DNA from: Polyporus tsugae
Lineage: Eukaryota; Basidiomycota; Agaricomycetes; Polyporales; Polyporaceae
Length of the DNA stretch: 64,000 bases
Assembly (NCBI GenBank): GCA_024305745.1
Contig: JAHRBS010000002.1
Span: forward strand, 1-64,000
Direction of reading: 5' to 3'
Under the pieces are notes generated by a model. It ran no database searches and had not been told where the DNA came from. It saw nothing but the letters and a program-made list of their open reading frames with translations. Shown here in pieces: positions 22,131 to 32,716 of the stretch. The translations under genes were made by a program, and so were the position numbers. Within the stretch, counting starts at the first letter, position 1; each line of letters begins with the position of its first letter.

Positions 22131-23313
22131 CATAATGTGGTTACGAGTTGAAATGTCGAGGGGCGAGAGATACGGTGGGTGATTGGGAACTGTAAAATCA
22201 TCAACAGCCATAGCAGTTGGAAACAGAGAAGGGTTGATAGCAAAGGGCGCAACTTACCGACAACAGCTTCTACCAAACAGTCTCCTGATCACTGTTCACG
22301 GCTGGAGGAACAACTGCGGTCTGTCGGCTCACCTCTACCGCCGCATGAAAAGTGAGTATATACGTACGTACGCGTACTATAGGAGAGGTTCTGTCATTGG
22401 GGGTTTTCTGATGAGGATATCACCTCATGCCGGTGAGTACTCTTAGGGTTAAGGCTTGAAATGTGAGCGTGATGGAATGCCCGGTAGAACGCTGCCAGTT
22501 TCATAGTCGCGGGAGCTCCGTAGTGGATGTGACGTCTAAGTGAGCATTGCGATGATTGACAAACAAGTCACAGTAGTGCCGGCCGTCTCCGAGCGAGAGG
22601 TGAGCTAGACCCCTGGCACCCCTAGCTGCGCCTGACCACTATGGTCCCGGACCTCAGGCCTCAACACTGACCGTAGCGCTAGCCGTCTTCCGAATCTTTC
22701 GTCTCTGCCATGGCCGCTTCGTCCTCTCTTGCTTCTGTTTTCCTCCCAAAGCTGTCCGGATATGGCCTCTCATTCGTTGCGACTCGTCGAGGCCCCGTAT
22801 CCCGGTTGGTTTTACTAGGCTGGCAATTGCAATGCCTCTATCAAACTATCATGATCAATCAACACAGGTCTCGTTCAGACTCCTCCCTTCATGTACACAT
22901 GCTCAGGTGCATCCCTCTTTGTTGTGGCTATGGCCCCAGCCCGTTACTTGCAGTTCAACGACATGCATATGATGCAAACTTGCGCACGCCCCTTGGCCTC
23001 TAAACAAGTTCAACACCACCGTGTCCAGCACGCGAGTGTCTAGCTAACTCTAAATCCCGACTCGGATGACCATTTAAAGCGATTCATATTCTCATGCTCA
23101 TGGGAGGCTACAACCATGCTGAGCAGATATGATCATGTGTAACATGGTAACGGGCGCACCGCTCACAGACTCGTTCGGAGATAATCAAATGGAAGGCCAA
23201 TCCTTCAATTTCCCTCCGACTCTTACATGTCACGTCTGATAGAACGAACTGCCGTTAATATTATATACAGAATTTTCAACGATCCGGGGGTCATCGTTCC
23301 CTGTCGAAGGTGA
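22131..23313. other. Intergenic, nothing recognised
   Basis: About 1.2 kb with several short frames and no convincing gene. The plus-strand frame at 22710-23003 lacks any family feature. The last part becomes AT-richer toward the promoter of the membrane protein at 23.35 kb. Confidence 0.45.
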
Positions 23314-23349
23314 CAACCCGACCCGCGTCGCTTGTTCTCGCAAACCGCC

Positions 23350-24723
23350 ATGGCCCCGCCTGGTACATCCTGGTGTCGCAATTTGCGATTCGGTACGTCT
23401 TAACTCAACACTTCCGATGTTGGTGGCGGCTGATACCGTGACGATGGAACGACGCTAGGTATAGCACAGCTCTTCTTGCTTTTCCTGTCCCTGTTCTTCG
23501 CCCCTGTCCGTTCTGGCCTTGTGAACATCACCGTCGATGACCAACTCGGAGACCCCACCACTGGCTTGATTCCCGAGTATTCACCAAACAATGGAACGTG
23601 GCTCGCCGGTTCCCCCACTGAGAACTGTCCAACCTGCCACATCGTCCCGTCGATATTAGACCTCACCCAGATCCACGCACAAACCTGGCACGATACCACC
23701 TATCTCCCTTCGGAGCCCCCTGCAACGATAACTGTACACTTTGCCGGATCCGCAGTGTACGTGTTTAACATACTACCAAACACGCTCCCCGGAACCATCA
23801 CGTCTGCCAACATTTCCTTCTCCATCGATGGCGAGGATGTCGGTACATTCACTCGCTCTCCAGATTCTAGTTCGACTATCTTGTACAACCAGCTTGTGTA
23901 CCGAAACACGACACTGATCGATGATGCACACACCCTTATCATGACCGTCGGCGGCGATTCAAAGTCCCTCATCTTGTTCGACTACCTCCTCTACACTACT
24001 CAAAGCAATGACACGTCGTCGACGAGCACACCAACGTCAGCTAGTACCCCTAGCGGCTCCTCTCCGAGTCGATCCCTATCTTCTAGCACACCAGTCGGTG
24101 CTGTCGTTGGAGCAACACTCGGAAGCATCGCTCTTCTCGGGGTCGCGGTGGGGGTATTATTTTTCCGCAGAAGGCGCACACGTTCAAGAGCCACGCAGAT
24201 GCAAGTCAGCCCAACCAATGGAGCGCACGGAAGCAACCACGAGGGTCGTAGCGGTCGCAGCCAACGTGAGTACCGAGTCCGAGGAGAGGACAGCGCATCC
24301 TTCGCACAGCCCATGGTCTCTACGGCCCCGATCTCCCTGCTGCGATTGCTTGACGGCGCAGCGACGCACAACCTGTCTGACCCAGCGTCGGGCGTTCCCA
24401 TCGGCCCTGACAGCGCACGCCCATCGCTCGCCATCGCTGACGCAGGATCACCTTCGACGGCGGACCGGTCACCAAAACATCGTGCAGAGCTCGCCCGGAG
24501 ACTCGAGACCCTCCAGCGCACGAGGTCCGACCTCTCGTCCGAGTCCCCCTCTGACCGCTCTCGATCACTGGTGGAGGTCAGCAGTGGGAATGGGGCGGAG
24601 GCAGCGATTCGGGCGCTGGAGGCGGAGATCGCTCAGCTCCGTGGCATGCTCGTGGGCTTGAGCGCGCGATTGGCTGACGAGCATCGCGAGCATTCTGAAC
24701 TGCTCCCTGTGTACGCGGAGTAG
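23350..24723 (+). CDS. Secreted-domain single-pass membrane protein (copy 2)
   Basis: Two exons, 23350-23392 and 23465-24723, give 433 residues. Organisation and splice positions match the copy at 3916-5531. The first exon reads MAPPGTSWCRN, the signal core LFLLFLSLFFAPV, the ectodomain starts VNITVDDQLGD, and the helix is VVGATLGSIALLGVAVGVLF, followed by RRRRTRSR. The tail ends in a helical Glu/Leu-rich stretch. The Ser/Thr stalk is much shorter than in copy 1, which explains most of the 79-residue difference. The two are dispersed duplicates 19 kb apart in the same orientation. This copy keeps an uninterrupted upstream region, unlike copy 1. Confidence 0.85.
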
Positions 24724-24849
24724 CAGGACTTGGTACGTGATCTACTGTACCTCGCTGAGTGCAAGAGATGCCTACTGATAGCTCTGTGGACTGTATGATC
24801 TTCAGACCCGGTTGACTACTATGTAGCCATGGCCCTTTCAATAACGTCC

Positions 24850-25290
24850 AAGCCTCATACTCTGCGTGCGAGAGCGCCTCGCTACCACTCGGTGGTGTGA
24901 TGGTCTAGTAGGGAGCCGGATGCTGGCGAGTCCCTGGGGGGTCATCGGAATCGCTTGCCATACGACGGTCTCTTAAGGCATTCGAACGTCGGTGTGAGGT
25001 GAGTGGTGAATTGGGAGCAGTGCGATGGGCGACGGCTAATTCGAAAGCGTACAGTCGATGTTTCTTTTAAACAATCTGGGAGTACAGTGTTCGCTCGCGC
25101 CGCGAGACTCCACGTCTCCGCTCAGGCCAAACGGACAGAGTGACTCGGACGCGGGGTGAATAAAAAGGACCAATTGTCTACCACTGGGTGGAAATGAATC
25201 AACCTCGAGTACAACACACGCGGACGGCGGGCGCGGCGCGGGCAGGACTTCACGACGCTCCGGGTCCACTGGGTGCAAGGATGCTAGAAT
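24850..25290 (-). pseudogene. Truncated 5' piece of a family A gene (A5)
   Basis: Sequence matching the start and upstream region of copy A3 lies here. The ATG position (24981) is followed at once by a TAA, and the rest of the gene is missing after about 45 codons. The conserved promoter box CTTTTAAACAATCTGG (25064-25079) and the upstream block containing CCAATTGTCTACCACTGGG are kept. It is a dead fragment left by duplication. Confidence 0.6.
25064..25079 (-). promoter_or_regulatory. Family A promoter box (relic A5)
   Basis: CTTTTAAACAATCTGG on the plus strand, 83 bp upstream of the dead ATG at 24981. It matches the boxes of A2, A3 and A4. Confidence 0.6.
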
Positions 25291-25304
25291 AAAGCTGCCT
25301 GAAC

Positions 25305-26420
25305 TCGACGGTGCTCGGCGTGGATTTGGATGCGCCATCTGTCACCCTCGCGTCGGGGGAAGTAGTGCGGGGGGACGTCATTGTCGGTGCTGACGGCATC
25401 AAGAGCTTAGTGCCAGCGGGTGGTTCTCGGTCACACGAACCCAGCCGAGCCCACCGGAGATGCTGTTCATCGCGCGATCGTGCCGTCACACCTGCTCTCT
25501 GAAGATCCAAAACTCAAGGAGCTGATCGACGTTCCAGAGATGTGACGGGTTGGATGGGTCCTGCGCGCCATGTCATGGCATACAATATCGTGCGTCGGTC
25601 CTCCCCCCTTCGAACCATCCACGCGCATATTTATTTACTGAACTCCCTATGAAGAGGGCAAAGAAAGAGTTTAATGTCGTACTTGCACACCCTGACGACG
25701 GTTCTGTTGAGGTGTGGACGGCCGAGGGTAGTGCGGATAAGATGCGCGCCGACTTCGAGCCCCGGTAAGTTCAATGTTCCGCCAGTAAACTCGCTTAGTA
25801 GATATCGTCCTAATGAGGTCTGGCAGGTTGCGCAAGATACCGGGCTTCGTGCGGACCACGCTCAAATGGCGACTCATGGACTGCAAGCCGCTCAAGACGT
25901 GGATCCACCCTTCCTTCCGTGTCATACTCCTGGGTGATGCATGTCATCCGATGTTGGTCAGTCCGTCATAAGACTCACGCTAGCCGAACGCCATCGACCT
26001 AACCTGCACCCATTATGCCACTCTTGTCCTTTGTTGCCGGGCTTCGACCTCGGCGGTCTGCGTGGCTGACCCCAGCTGTACCGCGCGCAAGGTGCAGCCA
26101 TGGCGATCTAGGACGCCGCCGTGCTCGGAAACCTCCTCTCGCGCCTGAGTGCCACGGACGGTGGAGACACAGAACCAGTCGCGTCTGAACCAGAAGATCT
26201 TCCACCTGCCAGACGGTCCCGAACAGCAGCAGTGTGATGCGGACATGCGCAAGGCGACGGAGGTCGAGCTGCGGCGCATCCGGGAGGGGAAGAGTAAGTC
26301 GGCGGGGGATGCGCTCGATGGAAGTTCGAACCAGTGGGCGGACGATGCGGAGGAGCAGTGGTGGCGCGGGGGTGGTGAGCAGAAGCTCGGTCTCGAGCAT
26401 GGAAAGGTCAACGGTAGGCT
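25305..26420 (+). pseudogene. Decayed FAD-dependent monooxygenase
   Basis: Pieces of a salicylate-hydroxylase-like flavoprotein follow in order: VTLASGEVVRGDVIVGADGI (the GD-type FAD site), PSHLLSEDPKLKELIDVPEM, GWMGPARHVMAYNI, VVLAHPDDGSVEVW, LKTWIHPSFRVILLGDACHP, YRAQGAAMAI and a C-terminal EVELRRIREGKSKSAGDA. The N-terminal Rossmann motif (GxGxxG) is absent. Frames shift several times, for example after PEM. The expected Glu codon in AMAIEDAA is a TAG stop at about 26,108. It is non-functional and sits between two family A remnants, so it may have been carried along with a duplicated block. Confidence 0.75.
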
Positions 26421-26644
26421 CTGCGGCCCCTACGGTTCTCTCCTGACTGTGAGCATTTTCTCGGATTGGTCACGCTTCTCTGATGACCGGTGTTGTTCTT
26501 TCCTTCACTCTGATCCTCTTGCTCGTGTCAGGTATCAAACCGATGCATGTAAGTGTTACCAGCGACCTGAATGGATAGTATGCTAGTCGCTAACGAACTT
26601 TCTGTACCCAATCGGCCTAGCCACCGATGGACGACCCCGCCCAT

Positions 26645-27534
26645 CTATTCAGTATCTAAAGGAGGGCAGAATACACCGTTGATGACTCGGAGTGGTCCGT
26701 TTGCCTAGACGTAGGCCTTGGACTCCAGACGACACCGTGCAACACCTTCCCCCGGACAATCACCCAATGCCTCGATAGTAGATAAGACACCTCCACTACA
26801 GGCCCACCATAACGCAGCACAGGATTGCCAGCGAAACCCCCCAAGGAACACGCCGAGCCCCGTGGTGCTCACCGCCAGCGCGTGCCACACCCCCTAAACG
26901 CCTCCGTTGCGAAACCCGGCATCATCACGAAGCCCAGTGGCATCGCGAACACGCTCGAGGGCGCACACATCGCGCGAAGGTTAAATATCTCCCAGCCTGG
27001 ATCGTACTTCGTCCTCCGGGGATCCGTCCGCGCGCTGGGCAGTCGGCGATCAGGCGAAGTCGAGGAAGTCGACCGCGCCGACGGCGAGCCCGGCGACCGG
27101 AGCCGCAGCCATGGACGCCTTGAATGTCGCTACGGAATCCATGGAGTTGTATGAGGGACGGCGAGTGTGGATTTGAGGACGAACCCGCCGACGAACCAGA
27201 CGAAGGCGCTGAAGTAGAGCGCCGCCGGGGTCCCGCAAGCCGTGAGGATGACGAATTCCATCTTTGAGACGCCAGAGATCCTCGTCCGGGGCGAGCTGAG
27301 ACCGTCTTGAGGAGAGCTCTCCATCATGTCGTGATCTTCGGGAGAGGGGAAGGGACTGGCGATGGCGCTGGCGCTGGCTTCGACGTCTGAAGTGAGCTTT
27401 ATGGCGCAAAGCTCTACGTCGCTGTCGTCCTCTTCATACGGGAGCGCACTCGGTGGTCTGGCTGGAAGCCAGATGGCGGCGTGCATGGGGGATTCCGCCA
27501 GGGTTGTGTGCGATACGAGGGACTCTTGAGACAT
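26645..27534 (-). pseudogene. Frameshifted family A gene (A2)
   Basis: The start MSQESLVSHTTLAESP and the first helix (FVILTACGTPAALYFSAFVW) are intact. A frameshift then follows at about 27,140, where A1 reads PPYSDSMDS, and the frame continues as SVATFKASMAAAPVAGLAVG. A second change produces a stop after FLDFA (about 27,055), where A1 has LDLAHRRLP. Later blocks (CAPSSVFAMPLGFVMMPG) are in yet another frame. The 3' flank is nearly identical to that of A1, so this is a recent duplicate that has already decayed. Confidence 0.7.
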
Positions 27535-27620
27535 CAGATTGTGCGTGTGTGTGGGGGGGGGGGGGGGTCGACTGGCAAGAGATACGGTGGGTGATGACGA
27601 AAGTGTATACTAGATGTCCC

Positions 27621-27635
27621 CTTTAAACAATCTGG
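27621..27635 (-). promoter_or_regulatory. Family A promoter box (A2)
   Basis: CTTTAAACAATCTGG, about 87 bp upstream of the ATG at 27534. TTTAAA probably serves as the TATA element. A G-run of about 15 lies between the box and the ATG. Confidence 0.6.
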
Positions 27636-27639
27636 AACG

Positions 27640-28700
27640 CAGCCTTCCGCTGATACCTCGAGAGACTACACCACGGCGCAGGTAGAAACGGGCAGAATGC
27701 CTTGGGGCGAATAAAAGGAGCCGATTGTCTGCCACTGCATAGAAAAGAAACGGTCTTGAGGACAAAACAAGCGAGCAGCAGAGGCGTCGTGAAGGGGCCC
27801 GGGCTCGACCTCACGACGCTCCCGATCCGCTTGATGCAACTGAAGATAAAGCTCATCCAGGACCTCATCTTGAAAAATGTGGCGTTTGCACGGCTTGTCA
27901 CTTACGGGCCCGACGACGCAAGAGCAACATAAGTGCGGCTGCTGCAGTCGGGTCGGCGTAAATGGGGGCCGTTGGGCAGAGCGGGGGAAGAATACTATGA
28001 TATGCAATATGATACTCACCGCCGATCGCGAACTCGAAAGCAAGCAATCCACGCGTGGCTGCCATTGGGATCAACCAGATGCCCTTCTTTTCGTTACTGT
28101 ATGTTGAAAGTGCGCCACTCGTGGATGCAGAACAGTCGTGGGTGGGCACTGTCCAGTGGTTGTCGTGTTGACCCGAGACTGAGTCCCTTCGCCCGTTGCG
28201 GCTGTGCCCCGGGGGAGACTGGTTGAGGCTCAGTAGAGAGCAAGCGTGTCCCAGAGGTGAAGGTGTGATCCCAAGAGCGTGCGCAGGTCGATATCCAAGA
28301 TAGATCATCAGAGGTGGAACGTTAACGTAAGTGGAGGAGGAACAACTTGAACAGACGAGGATTGGCGCCGTGAGTCCCGAGTCGCTTGTCACCGCGCCTG
28401 AGCTCCCACCATCCACAACTGACCGCCATCCACAATTCACAACGTCGGCGTCGACAAAAGAACGGAATAAAGTGAGGCTGTGAGCGAATTGTACACAATT
28501 CTATCATCTTCACCCCTCATATCGTTTAATGCATCCATTTCAGTACATACTTGCTACTACGAATTCCGGATCTTCCACTGACAGGACATCCAAGTCGTCC
28601 AGGTGTGGCTCGGGTTGCTCCCACTTCGACTGCACACGCTCGGCATCAGGATCGCCGATACCAGGGATTGGTCTGTATAGTAAGGGTATCTAGAGGCGGA
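27640..28700 (-). other. Duplicated upstream block of A2, possible broken gene
   Basis: This block aligns by eye with the block upstream of A3 (29,640-30,070) and partly with that of A5 (25,100-25,290). Shared points are CACGACGCTCC, ATAAAGCT and, further up, an exon-like stretch ending at GTGAGT that can be read DPNGSHAWIACF (A3: DPNDNHAWIACC). Differences fall largely in third positions of that frame, hinting at a former coding exon. No complete gene can be built and I do not recognise the product. Confidence 0.35.
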
Positions 28701-29531
28701 ACAAGTTCTTCACGGCCGCGGACAACATCATTGTGCGACACCTTCCCCACACACCGATGCCTCGACAGTGGCAGTGGATAAAGTCCATCCACTACAGGAG
28801 CTCCACGCAGCATTACACCCCCGACAAGCAAAGACAAACCACTCCCAACGGCACGCCGAGCCGGGCCCGTCGGGCTGAGCGCGAGCGCGTGCCACACCCC
28901 AAACACCTCCGTCGCCAAATGCGGCACCATCGCGAAGCCCAACGGCATCGCGAACACGCCCGCGGGCGCACACATCCCAAGGACGATAACCGTCTTGTCG
29001 CGATCGTGCGCGGTCCCCCCACCCCTCCCCCCCCAGTAATAGGCGAAGGACGAGGTTGACGAAGGCGACGGTGGCGCCTACGGCAAGCGCGACGACAAAG
29101 GCCCCGATCAAGGACGCATAGACCTCCGCCGCGAGATCTCCGGAGTTGAAAGGGGATACCCTGCCGAGGATCATGGTCCCACACCCGAGAGCGATGAGGC
29201 TGAAGAAGAGCGCTGATGGGATCCCGCAAATCGTGAGGCTCACGAACGCTTTCACGTCCACGACGTCGGAGATCCTCACCCGGGGCAAGCTGGGGCCATC
29301 TCTCGGAGGACTGTTGACGCTGTTCTGTGCGGAAGGGGAGAAGGGATGGGCGGTCGCGCCGGCTTCGACATCTCCGGGAGTGCGCTTCACGACGTGGAGC
29401 TCTATGCCGCTGCCATCCTCTGTGTACGAGAGCGCCTCGCCACCATTTAGTGGTCTGGTAGGGAGCCGGACGCCGGCTCGTCCCTTGGGGTCCATCGGGG
29501 TCGTCTGCGATACGACAGGCTCTTGAGACAT
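28646..29531 (-). pseudogene. Family A gene A3 with a frameshift in a G-run
   Basis: The frame starts MSQEPVVSQTTPMDPK and keeps helix 1 (VSLTICGIPSALFFSLIALG) and helix 2 (GAFVVALAVGATVAFVNLVL). At 29,020-29,035 a C8/C6 run on the plus strand breaks the frame. The family reading resumes as VLGMCAPAGVFAMPLGFAMV and FGVWHALALSPTG in another frame. One base added or lost in the run would reopen the gene, so this may be a true pseudogene or a sequencing error. Confidence 0.6.
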
Positions 29532-29605
29532 TCGATCGTAGGTGTGAGGGAATTAGGAGGGGTGCGGTGGGCGACGGCGAATTCGAAAGCGCACAGTCGA
29601 CGCTC

Positions 29606-29621
29606 CTTTAAACCAGTCTGG
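29606..29621 (-). promoter_or_regulatory. Family A promoter box (A3)
   Basis: CTTTAAACCAGTCTGG, about 75 bp upstream of the ATG at 29531, with one base change from the other copies. Confidence 0.6.
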
Positions 29622-29639
29622 TACACAGCGGCACACTGT

Positions 29640-30740
29640 TTGTTCATGCCATCAAGCACGGCGTCTGGGCCTAAAACGGACAGAGTGACGCGGGAGGGAG
29701 TAAAACGACCCAATTGTCTACCACTGGGTGAAAATGAAACATCCTCGAGGACAAAAGACGTGGGCGGCGGGCGTGGCGTGAACAGGACTTCACGACGCTC
29801 CCGATCCACTGGGTACAAGCATAGAATAAAGCTCGTCGTAGCTTATATCTCGAACGCTATGGCGTCCACACAGCTTATTATTTACGATCACAACGACACA
29901 GTTGCCACAGTTGGGCGGGCGGAGACGGTAGCACTCGGGCACAAGGAGGGGAAAATATACAAGCTGACACTCACCGAATTCGACAGCAAGCAATCCACGC
30001 ATGATTGTCGTTGGGATCAACTGGCAGGTACCAGTCCTGCCGTCATGTTGGACTTGGAAGTGCGCCACCGCATATACCTAAGTTCAACAACGATTTTCGT
30101 GGTACATACTCCCGAACGGTTATACGCGTAGACAACGTGGAAGGACACGTCGTCATTTGCGTGAGTACTCGTCCTTGAGGCGGTTTCTCTTGTCCTGGGG
30201 ATTGAGACACAGAGCTCCAGGTCACCGAGGCGGCGAGATGAACGAGTGATGCGAGCTGAGCGTAGGTGGATATGCAAGAGAAATGATCTGAAGCAGAACG
30301 TAAAGATGGAGAGCCTGAAACGTTGAGAGCGAGATGACGGCAGGAATCAGAGCCAGTGCCACGGTCAAGTTCAAGTTCGCCACATTTGCGACGGGGCGGG
30401 CCGGATCTGCCCGATGCCCCTGCCAGCACGCGGCAGTGTCGCAAAGCCTAAGGCCCACCACCATCCACAGGTCGACGTAGCTACTACTACGGCTAGCAAA
30501 CCAACGGGCTACAGTCTTGTGAGCGATTTTCACCTCATATTGAGATACCGTCATCTCCTTCGTATCATTCCCCCGTACCAGTTTACTAAAAGTTCCAGAA
30601 TTTTTAGGAATGTGGCAGGACCTGATCTCGGGCCAGCTTGCAGTCGCTTCAACCGCACACGCCTTGTAAAGACATAGGAGGGCATGTATTCGTTCGAATT
30701 CCGAAAGGACAGCAACATACAACAACGGTGACCCAGAGCG
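29640..30740 (-). other. Duplicated upstream block of A3, possible broken gene
   Basis: The minus-strand frame near 30,222-30,725 includes a membrane-like stretch (LTVALALIPAVISLSTFQAL). Nearer to A3 lies the exon-like segment shared with the A2 block, followed by GTGAGTGT. A real spliced membrane-protein gene is possible, but I could not join exons without guessing. Confidence 0.3.
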
Positions 30741-30842
30741 GTCCGCATATAGTGCCTAGACACAGAACCCGAAGGAACGACATCGATATCGTGCGCACAA
30801 TCCCCCCCCCCCTCGCTTACAGTATATCAAACCCTTCCCCTA

Positions 30843-31634
30843 CTACAAGTCCACCGTATCGCACCACAGCAATTCCGGCAAAAAGCGGAGCAAAAGACCC
30901 CCAACGAGCACGCCCAGCCCCGTCGCGCTCACCCCCAGCGCCTGCCACACCCCGAACGTCTCCGTCGCCAGATGCGGCATCATCACCAACCCCAGCGGCA
31001 TCGCGAGCACGCTCGCCGGCGCACATATCGAGGACACCGCAAGCGCATCCATCGCCGGGTCATACGCCCGAACTGCGCTCTGACTCGGACGGCCCTCGCG
31101 ACCCAGGGTGCGGCGTGGCAGGCTCGGCAGTCGGCGCAGGACGAAGTAAAGGAAGGCGAGCGCGCCGACGACGAGCGCGATGACTGGCGCGCCGGCCATG
31201 GACGCCTTGAACGTCGCCCCGGTGTCCATGGTGTCGTATGGGGGCACCTTGAATATGGAGCTGAGGACGATCCCGCCGATGATCCAGGAGAACGCGCTGA
31301 AGAAGAGCGTGGAAGGGAGTCCGGAGGTCAGGAGGATGATGAACATCCTCAGGACGCCGAGCATCCTCCTCCGCGGCGAGCGGGGGCCGTCTTGTGGAGA
31401 GGGATCGACGGCATGGCCATGGTGGTCTTCGAAAGGGGGGGTGGGCCTGGGGATGGGGCTGGCTTCGATGTCGGAAGCGGGCTTTAGGGCCCAAAGCTCC
31501 GCATCGCTGTCGTCCTCCGAGCCTTCGTACGGGAGCGCCTCGTAACCACTCGGTGGTCTGGCTGGAAACCAGGAGGTGGCGGGTCTCGGGGAATCCGACA
31601 AGCTGGTCTGTGATGCGAGGGTCTCCTGAGACAT
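30843..31634 (-). CDS. Four-helix membrane protein, family A copy A4 (intact)
   Basis: A single open exon of 263 residues from MSQETLASQTSLSDSP. This is the best preserved copy, with a polar N-terminal half (YEGSEDDSDAELWALKP, then Pro-rich). Four hydrophobic segments follow, near FIILLTSGLPSTLFFSAFSW, GAPVIALVVGALAFLYFVLR, CAPASVLAMPLGLVMMP and WQALGVSATGLGVLVGGLLL. The conserved turn ATFKASMAGAP joins helices 1 and 2. The ATG at 31742 is in frame but lies upstream of the promoter box, so I took 31634. No function is known. The acidic N-terminus suggests a cytosolic interaction region. Confidence 0.7.
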   Translation of the reverse strand: MSQETLASQTSLSDSPRPATSWFPARPPSGYEALPYEGSEDDSDAELWALKPASDIEASPIPRPTPPFEDHHGHAVDPSPQDGPRSPRRRMLGVLRMFIILLTSGLPSTLFFSAFSWIIGGIVLSSIFKVPPYDTMDTGATFKASMAGAPVIALVVGALAFLYFVLRRLPSLPRRTLGREGRPSQSAVRAYDPAMDALAVSSICAPASVLAMPLGLVMMPHLATETFGVWQALGVSATGLGVLVGGLLLRFLPELLWCDTVDL

Positions 31635-31704
31635 GAGGTCGAGAGATGTGGCCGGTTGTGAGAGGTGCGATGGGTGAGTGGTGGCAGGTGTGTCGGCGGT
31701 ATCC

Positions 31705-31720
31705 CTTTTAAACAATCTGG
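31705..31720 (-). promoter_or_regulatory. Family A promoter box (A4)
   Basis: CTTTTAAACAATCTGG, about 71 bp upstream of the ATG at 31634 and identical to the box of relic A5. Confidence 0.65.
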
Positions 31721-32716
31721 CACACAGCCTATCCACAACCACACACTACTTAGTCCGCACGGCTGGGCACTACGCCTCCAAAGCACAAAATGGCCTGGGT
31801 GGCGGAATTGAAAAGAATCATGTTCTCGTCGTCAAGCCAGTGCCCCCTCAGGCCGCTTCTTTTGCCCCAAGGCTCAAGCGCGACGCAAATCTACTCATGA
31901 TAATAACACTAGTGGAAAACTATTGAGCGCATCTGCATATACAATAGACAGTTCCGAATTCTTGATCTAGAACCCATTTTCATGCGGGCGTAAATCCTAG
32001 CCGACGAATGTCAAGACAAAAGCCTGAAGCGCTCGTCGCCCGGACCCGTTGTATTCACTTCGAAGCAGACCCATTCTACAACAATTGGCACTATCATATT
32101 CCAAACGACGTATCAGATCTCATCTCAGACCTCGGACGCAACGAATTCGCCAGCCCTCGGACCCAACCACCGGATCGTCAACATCACCACGAAAAGAGCG
32201 GGCACGACGCCCCAGAAGGCTCGTATCAGAACCGCCACGCCCTCCGCCGAGAACCCCTCGCTCAGACTGCGAATCGAGTCACTGCAGGGAGGCTGGAAAT
32301 GCATGACTCGTCTTGCCCTCCGACGAAACGCTGCAAGTTGGGAGTCTGCATGCCGGCGCTTGGAGGATATTGGGGCAGATTTCCTACGTCTTCGGGGAGG
32401 GCCTGGGGAATGTGGCTTTGAGGTGGGAGCCGGGGCGTGTCCGAACTGAGGCGCCTAGGCGAGGGATAGGCTCAACGCAGTTCGACGCTAGGCCTAACGA
32501 CAGCGACAACATGGCAAGGGCAAAGGCAATTGGACGCGGGGAAACGTATCGAACTTCCAGGGGTGCTCAGACAGAGTGAGCTCCCAGCGACCCTACATCC
32601 TCGAACGTGCCTTTGAATACGCTTCAGCCACGTACGTCCGCCTCCAAGGTCGCGGTGAGTGGCACGGTCGCCACCAAGCCTGCGCGCAGTCAATAACACC
32701 ACCACAACGCAAACAG
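31721..32716. other. Gap with a faint family B-like C-terminal trace
   Basis: No intact gene. On the minus strand at about 32,130-32,280 a frame reads EGFSAEGVAVLIRAFWGVVP followed by a hydrophobic stretch, in the same place and style as the last helix of the family B genes to the right. It may be a remnant of a third family B gene. Identity is too low to be sure. Confidence 0.3.

Noticed and set aside
22710..23003. Plus-strand frame starting MAASSSLASVFLPKL as a small gene
   Set aside because: No continuation, no family match and a stop after 97 codons. Splice-like words are present but do not lead to another good exon.
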